Assembly (NCBI GenBank): GCA_947625425.1
Contig: CANQOH010000008.1
Span: forward strand, 1 to 40,312
Direction: 5' to 3'
DNA: 40,312 nucleotides
DNA from: an uncultured Bacilli bacterium
GTDB taxonomy: Bacteria; Bacillota_I; Bacilli_A; RF39; UBA660
Shown here in pieces: positions 30,568 through 39,103 of the stretch. The notes under the pieces are model-generated. The model searched no databases and was not told where the DNA came from. It worked only from the letters and a program-made list of their open reading frames with translations. Position numbers and translations under genes: made by a program. How positions within the stretch are numbered: position 1 is the first letter of the stretch; every line of letters begins with the position of its first letter.

Positions 30568-31236
30568 ATGAAAACCCAAAAGAAAAATAAAGAAAAAATT
30601 ACTATTCCTAAATATTCTTTAAGTGAAGAATTAATTAGTGCTATATCTCATGGCGTAGGAGCCTTACTTTCAATAGCTGCCTTAGTTCTATGTATTGTTT
30701 TTTCAAGTCTCCATCATAATGCTTTAGCAGTTGTATCTAGTTGTATCTATGGTGTTAGTTTAATAATTTTATATTTAATGAGCTGTTTATATCATAGTTT
30801 TAAACCTAATAAAGCTAAGAAAGTTTTTCGTATCTTTGATCATTGCAGTATCTTTTTACTAATAGCTGGTAGTTATACACCATTTTTATTATTAGTAATT
30901 GGTGGTTTAAAAGGAACTATTATGTTAATAATTATGTGGTTATGCGCTATTATCGGTATAGTAGGTAATAGTTTAGATTTAGAAAGATTTCGCTATATTG
31001 CTTTCCCATTATATTTAGTAATGGGTTGGATGGCTTTATTCTCTTTAAAACCATTAATTGCTAATTTAGCTACCCCTGGTTTAGTCCTTTTACTAACTGG
31101 TGGAATTATCTATACTGTTGGTGCTGTAATCTACTTAATTGGTAGTAAAGTAAAATATATGCATTCTATCTGGCATTTCTTTGTTCTAGGTGGTAGTATC
31201 TTTCAATTCTTTGCTATATTATTATATGTTATATAA
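30568..31236 (+). CDS. Hemolysin III / TrhA-type membrane protein
   Basis: A 222-residue seven-helix membrane protein of the HlyIII (PF03006) family, related to eukaryotic PAQR receptors. Conserved residues are visible: SEELISAISHGVGALLS near the first helix, SCLYHS near 70-75, FDHCSIFLLIAGSYTP near 88-103, and HSIWHFFVLGGSIFQF near the C-terminus. These His/Asp/Ser positions form a zinc site in PAQR relatives. Bacterial members affect membrane fluidity and energetics; haemolysis is not implied. AGGTGAT precedes the ATG. Monocistronic, with a terminator. Confidence 0.93.
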   Translation: MKTQKKNKEKITIPKYSLSEELISAISHGVGALLSIAALVLCIVFSSLHHNALAVVSSCIYGVSLIILYLMSCLYHSFKPNKAKKVFRIFDHCSIFLLIAGSYTPFLLLVIGGLKGTIMLIIMWLCAIIGIVGNSLDLERFRYIAFPLYLVMGWMALFSLKPLIANLATPGLVLLLTGGIIYTVGAVIYLIGSKVKYMHSIWHFFVLGGSIFQFFAILLYVI

Positions 31237-31238
31237 TC

Positions 31239-31266
31239 AAGTAAATCTTTAATGATTTACTTTTTT
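31239..31266 (+). terminator. Terminator of the hemolysin III gene
   Basis: AAGTAAATC (31239-31247), loop of six, GATTTACTT (31254-31262), then T's. Confidence 0.85.
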
Positions 31267-31285
31267 AAAATAAGGAAGTGTTACT

Positions 31286-31825
31286 ATGAATTATCAAATA
31301 AAAGAAGTTACTTATGAAGATATAAGACCCTATATGAATGTTAATATTGATTCCTGGTTAGAAACATATCCAGGTATTGTTGATCAAGATTTCTTAAATG
31401 ATATTGATACTAATCGTGAAAAATATATAAGTCGTCAACAAACTAAGTTCTTAGAAAAGAAAGAAGTCGAAACAAAAGAAAAGAAATTTTTATTATTAGT
31501 CAACAATGAACCAGTAGGTATGACTTCATGTGGTATATCAAATGATTCAAAATATCCCAATACTGGCGAAATATATTCTATCTATTTACTAAATAAAGTT
31601 AAAGGTCAAGGCTATGGTAAAATATTATTTTTAAATAATGTTCAAGAACTAATTAATATGGGTTTTAATAATATGGTAATTGGTTGTTTAAAAGATAATC
31701 CATCTAATAGTTTTTACATCCATATGGGTGGTCAATTAATTAATACATATTTACGAAGAACAGGTAATCAAGATATTCCTGAAAATGTTTATCTTTTTAC
31801 TGATATCCAAAACTTATTAAAGTAG
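31286..31825 (+). CDS. GNAT family N-acetyltransferase
   Basis: A 179-residue acetyltransferase. The acetyl-CoA motif A is present as GEIYSIYLLNKVKGQGYGKIL, with the Q/RxxGxG-type loop KGQGYG at 106-111, and NPSNSFYIHMGGQLI forms the C-terminal motif B. The N-terminus (IRPYMNVNIDSWLETYPGIV) matches the subgroup whose members acetylate small molecules or proteins; the substrate cannot be told. AGGAAG precedes the ATG. A membrane-protein gene follows after 11 nt and is probably cotranscribed. Confidence 0.92.
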   Translation: MNYQIKEVTYEDIRPYMNVNIDSWLETYPGIVDQDFLNDIDTNREKYISRQQTKFLEKKEVETKEKKFLLLVNNEPVGMTSCGISNDSKYPNTGEIYSIYLLNKVKGQGYGKILFLNNVQELINMGFNNMVIGCLKDNPSNSFYIHMGGQLINTYLRRTGNQDIPENVYLFTDIQNLLK

Positions 31826-31836
31826 GTGAGTTCTTT

Positions 31837-32376
31837 ATGAAAACAAAACTTAATACAAAATTTATAACTATTGCTTTATCAATCATTTCTTTAATCATAG
31901 TTATTATTTGTATAATTTGTAATTATTCTATTAGTCATACTTTATCATGGTCTTTAATTGTTTTATTTAGTATCTTGTTATTTGATTTACTTATTATTCC
32001 CAGTCTTATCTTACCTAAAAGTAAAAAAGCTCTTGGCAGTTTAATAAGTTTATCAGTTTTTATCATTCCATACTTCTTTATTTTAAATTTATTACTCGAT
32101 AATTTTGATATTTTCAAAATAGGTAGTATTAGTTCCATAATTACTTTATTATACTTATGGGGAACATATTTAATTGCACATAAATTAGCTAACCACGGTT
32201 TAAAAGGAGCAGCTTTAGAATTATTATTAACAGCTATGTTCTCTTTAACTATTAATATAACATTATCTATAATATTATCATCTAATACATTTACTTTTAT
32301 AAATATTATTTGTATTATATTGTTACTCCTATTTTCTCTAATTTGCTTTATATATGATCATAAATATAAGAACTAA
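31837..32376 (+). CDS. Unknown membrane protein, five predicted helices
   Basis: A 179-residue, very hydrophobic protein with segments at about 9-29, 35-58, 65-90, 95-115 and a long one at 125-172 that may be two. I do not recognise a family. KLANHGLKGAALELLLTA near 117-134 is its most polar stretch. AGGTGAG precedes the ATG. It lies 11 nt after the GNAT gene with no terminator between, so the two are likely an operon. Confidence 0.8.
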   Translation: MKTKLNTKFITIALSIISLIIVIICIICNYSISHTLSWSLIVLFSILLFDLLIIPSLILPKSKKALGSLISLSVFIIPYFFILNLLLDNFDIFKIGSISSIITLLYLWGTYLIAHKLANHGLKGAALELLLTAMFSLTINITLSIILSSNTFTFINIICIILLLLFSLICFIYDHKYKN

Positions 32377-32437
32377 ATATTATTTATTTTACAAAATACT
32401 AATTTAAGGTATAATTAGTAAGAGATGGGTGGTAAAT

Positions 32438-33151
32438 ATGAAAAAAATTATAAGTTTATTATTAATAACAATATTCCTTCTTGGTTTAACTTTTGGTTGT
32501 ACTAAAAAAGAAGAAGAGGAAGGTAAAATAGATTATACAGTTCAAACTGATGCTGAAAAATTTAAAGATGAATATGAAGCATTAAATGGTGAAAAGAATA
32601 GTTCAGGTTTAGAACATCGTACAATAACTATTCCTAAAGAAAATCCTATAGAGTATGCAACAGCTGCTGATATCTTAACTAAGATTGAAAATAAAGAAAC
32701 ATTCTATGTTTACTTTGGTTCACGTTATTGCCCATGGTGCCGTAGTGTTATTGAAAAAGCTTTAGAAGTAGCTAATAAATATAATATAGAAAAAATATAT
32801 TATGTTGATGCTTGGTCAGATGATCATGTTGAATCTCTAAGAGATACTTATGAACTAAATGATAAAAATAAACCAGTATTAAAAAGTGAAGGTGCTAAAG
32901 AATACCAAGACCTCTTAAAAGCCTTTGATAAAGTCTTAAGTAACTATACCTTAACAACTAAAAAAGGTAAAAAAGTTAAAGTTGGTGAAAAAAGAATCTT
33001 CTTACCAAACTTCATTTATGTTGAAGAAGGAAAAGCTATTGAATTAGTTGAAGGACAATCAGATAAACAAGAAGGATCTCGTGATGAACTTACTGACGAA
33101 ATCCTAGCTGACGAAGAAAAAACATTTGAAAAATTTTTCAATCGTAAATAG
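32438..33151 (+). CDS. Thioredoxin-like lipoprotein (CPWC)
   Basis: A 237-residue predicted lipoprotein: signal peptide with lipobox ending at Cys21 (LTFGC), then a Glu-rich linker. A thioredoxin-like fold begins near residue 80, with FYVYFGSRYCPWCRS carrying the redox pair Cys98-Pro-Trp-Cys101 (the classical thioredoxin motif is CGPC). KRIFLPNFIYVEEGKAIEL would be the cis-Pro strand region. It is likely anchored outside the membrane and acts on thiols there. ATG 32438 follows GGGTGG; the in-frame GTG at 32429 lies within that site. A TATAAT at 32410-32415 could serve as its -10. Confidence 0.88.
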   Translation: MKKIISLLLITIFLLGLTFGCTKKEEEEGKIDYTVQTDAEKFKDEYEALNGEKNSSGLEHRTITIPKENPIEYATAADILTKIENKETFYVYFGSRYCPWCRSVIEKALEVANKYNIEKIYYVDAWSDDHVESLRDTYELNDKNKPVLKSEGAKEYQDLLKAFDKVLSNYTLTTKKGKKVKVGEKRIFLPNFIYVEEGKAIELVEGQSDKQEGSRDELTDEILADEEKTFEKFFNRK

Positions 33152-33192
33152 CAAATTAAGAAGGACTATCAAAGTCCTTTTTTAAATTTGCA
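33151..33192 (+). terminator. Terminator of the thioredoxin-like lipoprotein gene
   Basis: AAGGACT (33161-33167) pairs with AGTCCTT (33173-33179), followed by T's. GCAAAT/ATTTGC outside it can extend the structure. Confidence 0.8.
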
Positions 33193-33216
33193 TAAATTCT
33201 TGAAAAGTGCTAGAAT
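33188..33216 (+). promoter_or_regulatory. Promoter of the MMPL gene with a palindrome over the -10
   Basis: TTGCAT (33188-33193), a 17-nt spacer ending TGC, TAGAAT (33211-33216): an extended -10. The imperfect palindrome TGCTAGAATTATAGCA (33208-33223) covers the -10 and may be an operator. The start codon is 62 nt downstream. Confidence 0.6.
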
Positions 33217-33277
33217 TATAGCATTGCCTAAAGTTAAATTAAATATAATTTATTATAGACAAGAGGGGGAATTTTAA

Positions 33278-36200
33278 ATGAAAAAAATAACTGATTTAAT
33301 TGTAAAATTTCGTTATGTCTTATTAGTATTATTTCTTATTTTAACTGGTATATCTTTTTATTTATCTAATAAAGTAAATATTAATTATGATATGACCGAA
33401 TATCTACCTAAGTCTTCTGAAACTAAACAAGGTTTAAATATCATGAATGCTAACTTCAAAACAGAAACTAGTACTTTAAATATTATGTTTAAAGACTTAA
33501 AAGAAGACGAGCAAAAAGAAACAGAAGAGTATTTAAGTAATTTTAAAGATGTTTCTGATGTTGAAATTGAAAATAAAGATGAATATACTTTATATGTCAT
33601 AACTGTTGATGGTAAAGCTGATTCTAAATCAGCGGCTAATATTTATAATGAAGTAACTACTAAATACGAAGATACACTTCTAGCTACTTCTGGAGATATT
33701 ACATCTCGTAATAAAGATGTTCTACCTTTTTATGTTATTGTTTTAGCCGTTCTAAGTGCTTTAGTAATCTTAATTATTATGAGTGAATCTTATATTGAAC
33801 CATTCTTATTCTTATTTACAATCTTAATAGCTGTTGTTATTAACAAGGGTACTAATATTATCTTCCCAACAGTATCTAATATTACTAATTCTATCGTTGC
33901 TATCTTACAAATGGCTTTATCAATGGATTATTCCATTATGTTAATGAATCGTTATCGTCTTGAACGTGAAACCGAAAAAGATAAAGTAAAAGCCATGAAA
34001 AAAGCTTTATACCATGCCTTTAGTTCAATATCTAGTAGTTCAGTAACTACCATTGTTGGTTTACTTGCTCTAGTCTTTATGAGTTTTACAATTGGTAAAG
34101 ATTTAGGTTTTGCACTAGCTAAAGGTGTTATCTTAAGTTTATTAAGTATCTTTACTTGTTTACCAGGTTTAATTATTTTATTTGATAAATTAATCTTTAA
34201 ATTTAAAAAGAAATGTCCAATTATTAAATTAAATCTTGTTGGTAAAATATCATATAAATTAAGATATGTAGCTATAGCTGCCTTCCTTCTAATCTTTATC
34301 TTTAGTTATATCTTTAAAGGTAATATGAATATTGTTTACACTCAAGAAGGTACTGATGAAATTGAAGAAGTCTTTGAATTAAATAATCAAATGGCCGTTG
34401 TTTATAATAATGAAGATGAAGAAACAATTTCTAAACTATGTCATAACTTAAGTGATAATGAAAAAATAAAAGATGTCTTATGTTATAGCAATACAATTAA
34501 TGAACCAGAAACTTATGATAAGTTTAATGCTAAATTAGATGAACTAGGTTCAGATAGTGAAGTAGAGGATTATCTTCTTAAAATAGTATATTATCATTAC
34601 TATAATCCAGAAGAAAATAATAAAATGACTCTTGATGAATTTATTAATTTTATAAAAACTACTGTTTATAATAATGCAGATTTACAAGGTAATATCGATA
34701 ATACAATGCGTAAAGATATTGATCGTTTAAATAATTTTAGTACGGCTAAAAATGTTAATCAAAAGAAAACAGCTTCTGAAATAGCAGAACTTCTATCTTT
34801 AGATAAAGACTTAGTAAATGATATCTTTATCTATTACCATGCTCAAAATATTAATACTAAAATGACTTTAAATGAATTTATTAATTTTATGAATGATTAT
34901 ATCTTAAAAGATCCTAAGTATTCCCAATCAATTGATCAAAATACTAAAGATAATCTTGATATGATATCTAAATTTACTAATAAAAATACTATTAATCAAA
35001 AATTATCTAGTTATGAAATGGCTAAATTATTTAATTTAGATTCAGGTACAACTAATGATTTATATACTTATTATTTATTAAATAGTGATATACCTAATGA
35101 AATGACTTTAAGTTCTTTCACTTCCTATGTTAACAGTTTAGCTAATGATCCTTCATATAGTAATATGATTGATTCAAGTCAATTAGCTTTATTAACTACT
35201 TTAACAAATAAATCATTTATTACAACAGAAATGACTTATGATGAAATAGCTGTTTATGCAAGTTCATTAGGAATGGATTTTAATGCTTTAATAACAAAAC
35301 TAAGTGCATCACCATTTCGCATTACATCACTAGAACAGTTATTCAACATCCTTCCATATATGTTATCACAAGGTACAGATACAACACCAACACCTTATAA
35401 TCTAGTTAATATTCTTTTAATATTAAATAATTCTGAATATTCTGTATATTTAAATTTAGATCCTGCTACAGTTACAAAACTTAACCTCGCCAAAACAATC
35501 ATGGATAGCACTCTAAATAACGCAACATATTCGTATTCTGAAATATCAAGTTTACTTGGTTTAAGTTCATCAACTACTAAAGGAGTTTATGCTTTATACT
35601 TTAATAATACTGTTTCTTTAACTCCATTAGAATTTATAAACTTTATTTTAAATCACCAAGATGATAGTACTTTAAAAGGTCAAATTGATTCAAATACTAT
35701 TAGTGAGTTAACTCTTCTAAAAAATATAATTAATAGTATTTCTAATAATACTAAATATACTTATCAAGAATTAAAAAAATTATTAGAACTTGATAACGAT
35801 AATTTAAATTTAATCTATTCTTTATATGATGTTAAAATAAATAAAGTTCAAATAAATATGTCCTCAAAAGAGTTTGTTAAATTCTTAACCGGTACTTTAA
35901 TGAATGATAAGAATTATAGTTCATCATTTACTAAAGATAATAAAACTAAATTAAATGCTTTAAATACAATCATCAACAATACCATAAATAATAAAAAATA
36001 TAATAAAGATGAAATTTATAAAGCATTATCTGCTTTAGCTGATGATTTAGATAAAGATCTATTTGATTTAATTTATATCTACTATGGTAGTGAAAAAGAA
36101 TATAACAATGACTATACTTTAACTATTGAAGAATTTGTTAATTATTTAAATGATAATATTTTAAATGATGAAAGATTCGAAGACTTTATCTCTGAAGAAA

Positions 36201-36928
36201 GAAAAAATGAAATAATTGATGCTAAAGATTTTGTCTCTGATGCTAAAGAATTATTAGTTAGTGAAAATTATTCACGTATGGTTTTAAATACGACATATGA
36301 TCCAGAAGGGGAAGAAACTTTTAAATTTATTGATACTTTAAAAGAAGATTTAAAAGATAGTAAAGAAACCTATGTAGTTGGTGATTCAGCTATGGCTCAT
36401 GAAATGAGTAATACTTTCCAAGGTGAATTAAATTTAATAACTATCTTAACTATTGTCTTTATCTTTGTCGTTGTTGCCATAACCTTTAAATCAGTTTTAA
36501 TACCAACAACCTTAGTATTAATTATTCAATGTGCCGTCTTCTTAACTATGGGTATTTTAGCCTTTACCGGTGATGTTTACTTTATCTCAATTCTAATAGT
36601 TCAAAGTATCTTAATGGGTGCTACTATTGACTATGCGATTGTTTATACTTCGTACTACTTAGAAGAACGTCAGAAAAATAATATTGAAACTTCGATAATT
36701 AATGCTTATAACCATTCAATTCATACTATTTTAACTAGTGCTTCTATCTTAGTTTTATCTACATTAATTGTTGGTGGTTTATCAGAAGCAATCACAGCTA
36801 AAATATGTTTAAGTATATCTATGGGTTCATTCTGTTCTGCAGTTTTAATCCTATTATTACTACCAGCTATTATTTCCGCTTTTGATAAATACTTTATTAA
36901 ACAAAATAAAAAGAGCAAATCTAAATAA
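33278..36928 (+). CDS. MMPL/RND-type membrane protein with repeats in its outer loop
   Basis: A 1216-residue member of the MMPL family (lipid or small-molecule export, RND-like). The N-terminal half has one helix, a first outer domain (MTEYLPKSSE near 39-48) and five or so helices with SMDYSIM (Asp217-Tyr218). The C-terminal half repeats this with ATIDYAIVY (Asp1118-Tyr1119). These Asp-Tyr pairs are the proton-relay type of MmpL proteins. Between them, about 350-1040 is extracytoplasmic and much longer than usual. It holds a run of repeats of 79-87 residues starting near 450, 529, 609, (about 690, degenerate), 781, 861 and 948, each with a TLxEFxNFL helix and an EIxxLLxLDxD helix. GAGGGGG precedes the ATG. 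Monocistronic. Confidence 0.93.
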   Translation: MKKITDLIVKFRYVLLVLFLILTGISFYLSNKVNINYDMTEYLPKSSETKQGLNIMNANFKTETSTLNIMFKDLKEDEQKETEEYLSNFKDVSDVEIENKDEYTLYVITVDGKADSKSAANIYNEVTTKYEDTLLATSGDITSRNKDVLPFYVIVLAVLSALVILIIMSESYIEPFLFLFTILIAVVINKGTNIIFPTVSNITNSIVAILQMALSMDYSIMLMNRYRLERETEKDKVKAMKKALYHAFSSISSSSVTTIVGLLALVFMSFTIGKDLGFALAKGVILSLLSIFTCLPGLIILFDKLIFKFKKKCPIIKLNLVGKISYKLRYVAIAAFLLIFIFSYIFKGNMNIVYTQEGTDEIEEVFELNNQMAVVYNNEDEETISKLCHNLSDNEKIKDVLCYSNTINEPETYDKFNAKLDELGSDSEVEDYLLKIVYYHYYNPEENNKMTLDEFINFIKTTVYNNADLQGNIDNTMRKDIDRLNNFSTAKNVNQKKTASEIAELLSLDKDLVNDIFIYYHAQNINTKMTLNEFINFMNDYILKDPKYSQSIDQNTKDNLDMISKFTNKNTINQKLSSYEMAKLFNLDSGTTNDLYTYYLLNSDIPNEMTLSSFTSYVNSLANDPSYSNMIDSSQLALLTTLTNKSFITTEMTYDEIAVYASSLGMDFNALITKLSASPFRITSLEQLFNILPYMLSQGTDTTPTPYNLVNILLILNNSEYSVYLNLDPATVTKLNLAKTIMDSTLNNATYSYSEISSLLGLSSSTTKGVYALYFNNTVSLTPLEFINFILNHQDDSTLKGQIDSNTISELTLLKNIINSISNNTKYTYQELKKLLELDNDNLNLIYSLYDVKINKVQINMSSKEFVKFLTGTLMNDKNYSSSFTKDNKTKLNALNTIINNTINNKKYNKDEIYKALSALADDLDKDLFDLIYIYYGSEKEYNNDYTLTIEEFVNYLNDNILNDERFEDFISEERKNEIIDAKDFVSDAKELLVSENYSRMVLNTTYDPEGEETFKFIDTLKEDLKDSKETYVVGDSAMAHEMSNTFQGELNLITILTIVFIFVVVAITFKSVLIPTTLVLIIQCAVFLTMGILAFTGDVYFISILIVQSILMGATIDYAIVYTSYYLEERQKNNIETSIINAYNHSIHTILTSASILVLSTLIVGGLSEAITAKICLSISMGSFCSAVLILLLLPAIISAFDKYFIKQNKKSKSK

Positions 36929-36951
36929 CTAGATTTGTTCTTATTTTTTTT
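36911..36951. terminator. Bidirectional terminator between MMPL and DUF368 genes
   Basis: AAGAGCAAATCTA (36911-36923) pairs with TAGATTTGTTCTT (36930-36942), one G-U pair, with T's after it and A's before it. The MMPL stop codon is in the loop and the DUF368 stop codon abuts the right arm. Confidence 0.85.
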
Positions 36952-37768
36952 CAAAATAATTGCCAATTATAAAACCAATGACTAAAAATAATATATTAAA
37001 TAATATTGTTGAAATAGAAAAGTTTAATTTAAATAAATTAACTAATAATAAAAATATAGATGATATAACAAAACCTAATATAAGATAATAACTTTTAATT
37101 TTATATTTATTTAAAAAAAGATTTATTACTTTAACTAAACATATAACACCCAATATTATTCCTATACTAAAAGGAACTAATATAGTAATACTATCTATAA
37201 AAAGGGTAGGAACAGTTAGATTACTAAAGGCTTCAATAATTAAATTATAATAACCTAACATCATCAAAATAGCTGTTCCACTTATTCCGGGAATAATCAT
37301 TGTTAACGCTTCAATAACTCCCATAATAACTAAAATAAAAAAATTACTTTCATCTACTTTATTAAAACTAAATATCTTACTTAAGAAACCTATACCTAAA
37401 ATAAAAATAATAGCTATTAAAGATAAATTAATATTTTTTAAACTAACTTCTTTCTTCGTTTCTTTAATAATACTTGGTATACCACCAATAATAAGTCCAA
37501 TAAAAAATAACATCGTTGGTAAATAATAATAGGTAAGAGAATAGTTAATAATTTTACTAAATAAAACAATAGCTATTATAATTCCCAAACCTAATTTAGT
37601 TAAAAATAAAGTATTACTTTTAATATCTTTAAAAAAATTACTAATTGCTTCAATACTTTTATCATAAACATTTAAACTTATTGCAAGCATTCCGCCCGAA
37701 ACCCCAGGTATAATTTTACCGATTCCTATAATAATTCCTTTAAGTATTAAAACTAAAGTTTCTCTCAT
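36941..37768 (-). CDS. popT: DUF368 membrane protein, probable undecaprenyl phosphate translocase
   Basis: A 275-residue, eight-helix membrane protein of the DUF368 family. Work in other bacteria identified DUF368 (PopT) and DedA proteins as flippases that return undecaprenyl phosphate to the inner leaflet for reuse in wall synthesis. The duplicated family signature is clear: GIGKIIPGVSGGMLAISL near 17-34 and TMIIPGISGTAILMMLGYYN near 156-175, each in a re-entrant-like stretch. The length is normal. AGGTGAT precedes the ATG. It is convergent with the MMPL gene and divergent from the GntR operon, and would recycle the product of uppS at 14 kb. The gene symbol follows the family assignment. Confidence 0.93.
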   Translation of the reverse strand: MRETLVLILKGIIIGIGKIIPGVSGGMLAISLNVYDKSIEAISNFFKDIKSNTLFLTKLGLGIIIAIVLFSKIINYSLTYYYLPTMLFFIGLIIGGIPSIIKETKKEVSLKNINLSLIAIIFILGIGFLSKIFSFNKVDESNFFILVIMGVIEALTMIIPGISGTAILMMLGYYNLIIEAFSNLTVPTLFIDSITILVPFSIGIILGVICLVKVINLFLNKYKIKSYYLILGFVISSIFLLLVNLFKLNFSISTILFNILFLVIGFIIGNYFEKK

Positions 37769-37815
37769 TCAATCACCTAACAAATAATATGCAAGTTAAC
37801 CTAAAAAAATATATG

Positions 37816-37844
37816 TTGACATCTGTATATAATCTGTATATACT
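37816..37844 (+). promoter_or_regulatory. SigA promoter of the GntR-ABC operon
   Basis: Consensus TTGACA (37816-37821), a 17-nt spacer, TATACT (37839-37844). Confidence 0.85.
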
Positions 37845-37855
37845 AAATATATACA
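37824..37855. promoter_or_regulatory. Likely operator of the YtrA-type regulator
   Basis: TGTATATA (37835-37842), N5, TATATACA (37848-37855) is a perfect palindrome covering the -10 and start region. A third half-site TGTATATA (37824-37831) lies 11 bp upstream in the spacer. It sits directly ahead of a GntR gene, as expected for autoregulation. Confidence 0.75.
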
Positions 37856-37869
37856 AAAGAGGTGATTAG

Positions 37870-38244
37870 ATGGAAATAATAATTAGTAATTCTAATGGTG
37901 TTCCTATATATGAACAAATTAAAGAACAAATCAAAAATAAAATTATTTCTGGTGAATTAAAAACTGATGAATTATTACCATCAATTAGAAGTTTAGCTAA
38001 AGATCTAAGATGTAGTGTTATTACAACTAAAAATGCCTACGAAGAATTAGTTAATGAAGGCTATGTTAAAACAATTCCTTCTAAAGGCTTTTATGTTGCT
38101 GAAATAAATAAAGATTTAGCCCGTGAAGAACAATTAAATAAAATTCAAGCTTTAATTGATTCAGCAATCGAAATTGCTAAACTAAATAATTTATCTAAAA
38201 AAGAACTAAAAGAAATGATTGATATTTTATATGAGGAGGAATAA
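37870..38244 (+). CDS. GntR family regulator, YtrA type
   Basis: A 124-residue short GntR regulator: winged helix (about 10-75) with PIYEQIKEQIKNKIISGELK, LLPSIRSLAKDL, TTKNAYEELVNEGYVKTIPSKGFYV (here split as TTKNAYEELVNEGYV and SKGFYVAE), followed by only a short dimerisation helix. This is the YtrA subgroup, which typically controls an adjacent ABC transporter; in B. subtilis the ytr operon responds to wall-active antibiotics. The ATG follows AGAGGTGAT. The ABC ATPase starts 1 nt after its stop. The palindrome in its promoter is the probable binding site. Confidence 0.95.
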   Translation: MEIIISNSNGVPIYEQIKEQIKNKIISGELKTDELLPSIRSLAKDLRCSVITTKNAYEELVNEGYVKTIPSKGFYVAEINKDLAREEQLNKIQALIDSAIEIAKLNNLSKKELKEMIDILYEEE

Positions 38245-38245
38245 T

Positions 38246-39103
38246 ATGGAAAATATATTAGAAGTTAAAAACTTAAATAAGTCTTATGATACCTTTGCTT
38301 TAAAAGATATTAGTTTTACTTTACCTAAAGGTATGATTATGGGTTTTATTGGTGAAAATGGTGCTGGTAAAACTACAACTATTAAATCTATTTTAGGCAT
38401 TATAAAAAACTATCAAGGTAATATAAAAATCTTTGGGATAGATAATCTTCAAGATGAAAAAAAGATTAAAGAAGATCTTGGTGTTGTTTTAGATGATATG
38501 TTCTTTCCTGAAATCTTAACTCCTAAAGATATTAATAATATAATGACTAGTATTTATCATAATTGGGATTCTAAAATGTATTATAAATACTTAAAAGATT
38601 TCTCTTTACCAAATAATAAACCAATTAAAACTTTATCTAAAGGAATGCGTAAAAAACTAGAAATTGCCACGGCTTTATCTCATCATCCTAAACTATTAAT
38701 TTTAGATGAACCAACCGCTGGTTTAGATCCAATTGCTCGCGCTGAAGTTATTGAAATCTTTCAAGACTTTATTCAAAATGAAGAATGTTCTATCTTCTTA
38801 TCTAGTCACATCACAACTGATTTAGAACATATTGCTGACTATATAACATTTATTAACAATGGTGAAATAGTTTTATGTAAAACATGTGATGAACTAAAAG
38901 AAAACTATGGTATTGCTAAATGTAGTGAAGCTGAATTTAAAAAGATTGCTAAAAAAGATTATATAAAATATCGTCATGAAAAATATGCTTATGAAGTTTT
39001 AGTTGAAAATAAAAAAGAATTTAAAAAGAAATATAAAATAGATGTTATTGATAAAATAACTCTAGATGACTTAATGGTTTTAATGATTAAGGGGGAAGAG
39101 TAA
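38246..39103 (+). CDS. ABC transporter ATP-binding protein
   Basis: A 285-residue ATPase subunit. Walker A GENGAGKTT at 36-44, signature LSKGMRKK (a variant of LSGGQ common in this subfamily), Walker B LLILDEPTAGLDP, and the switch His in LSSHITTDLEH. The C-terminal about 70 residues form an extra domain. ATG 38246 follows GAGGAGG inside the end of the GntR gene, and the stop overlaps the permease start by one base (TAATG). With the next gene it forms a complete ABC-2 exporter under the GntR regulator. The substrate is unknown. Confidence 0.95.
   Translation: MENILEVKNLNKSYDTFALKDISFTLPKGMIMGFIGENGAGKTTTIKSILGIIKNYQGNIKIFGIDNLQDEKKIKEDLGVVLDDMFFPEILTPKDINNIMTSIYHNWDSKMYYKYLKDFSLPNNKPIKTLSKGMRKKLEIATALSHHPKLLILDEPTAGLDPIARAEVIEIFQDFIQNEECSIFLSSHITTDLEHIADYITFINNGEIVLCKTCDELKENYGIAKCSEAEFKKIAKKDYIKYRHEKYAYEVLVENKKEFKKKYKIDVIDKITLDDLMVLMIKGEE

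Noticed and set aside
34600..36240. DNA-level repeat array or CRISPR in the MMPL gene
   Set aside because: The repetition is at protein level with diverged codons; there are no identical direct repeats with spacers.
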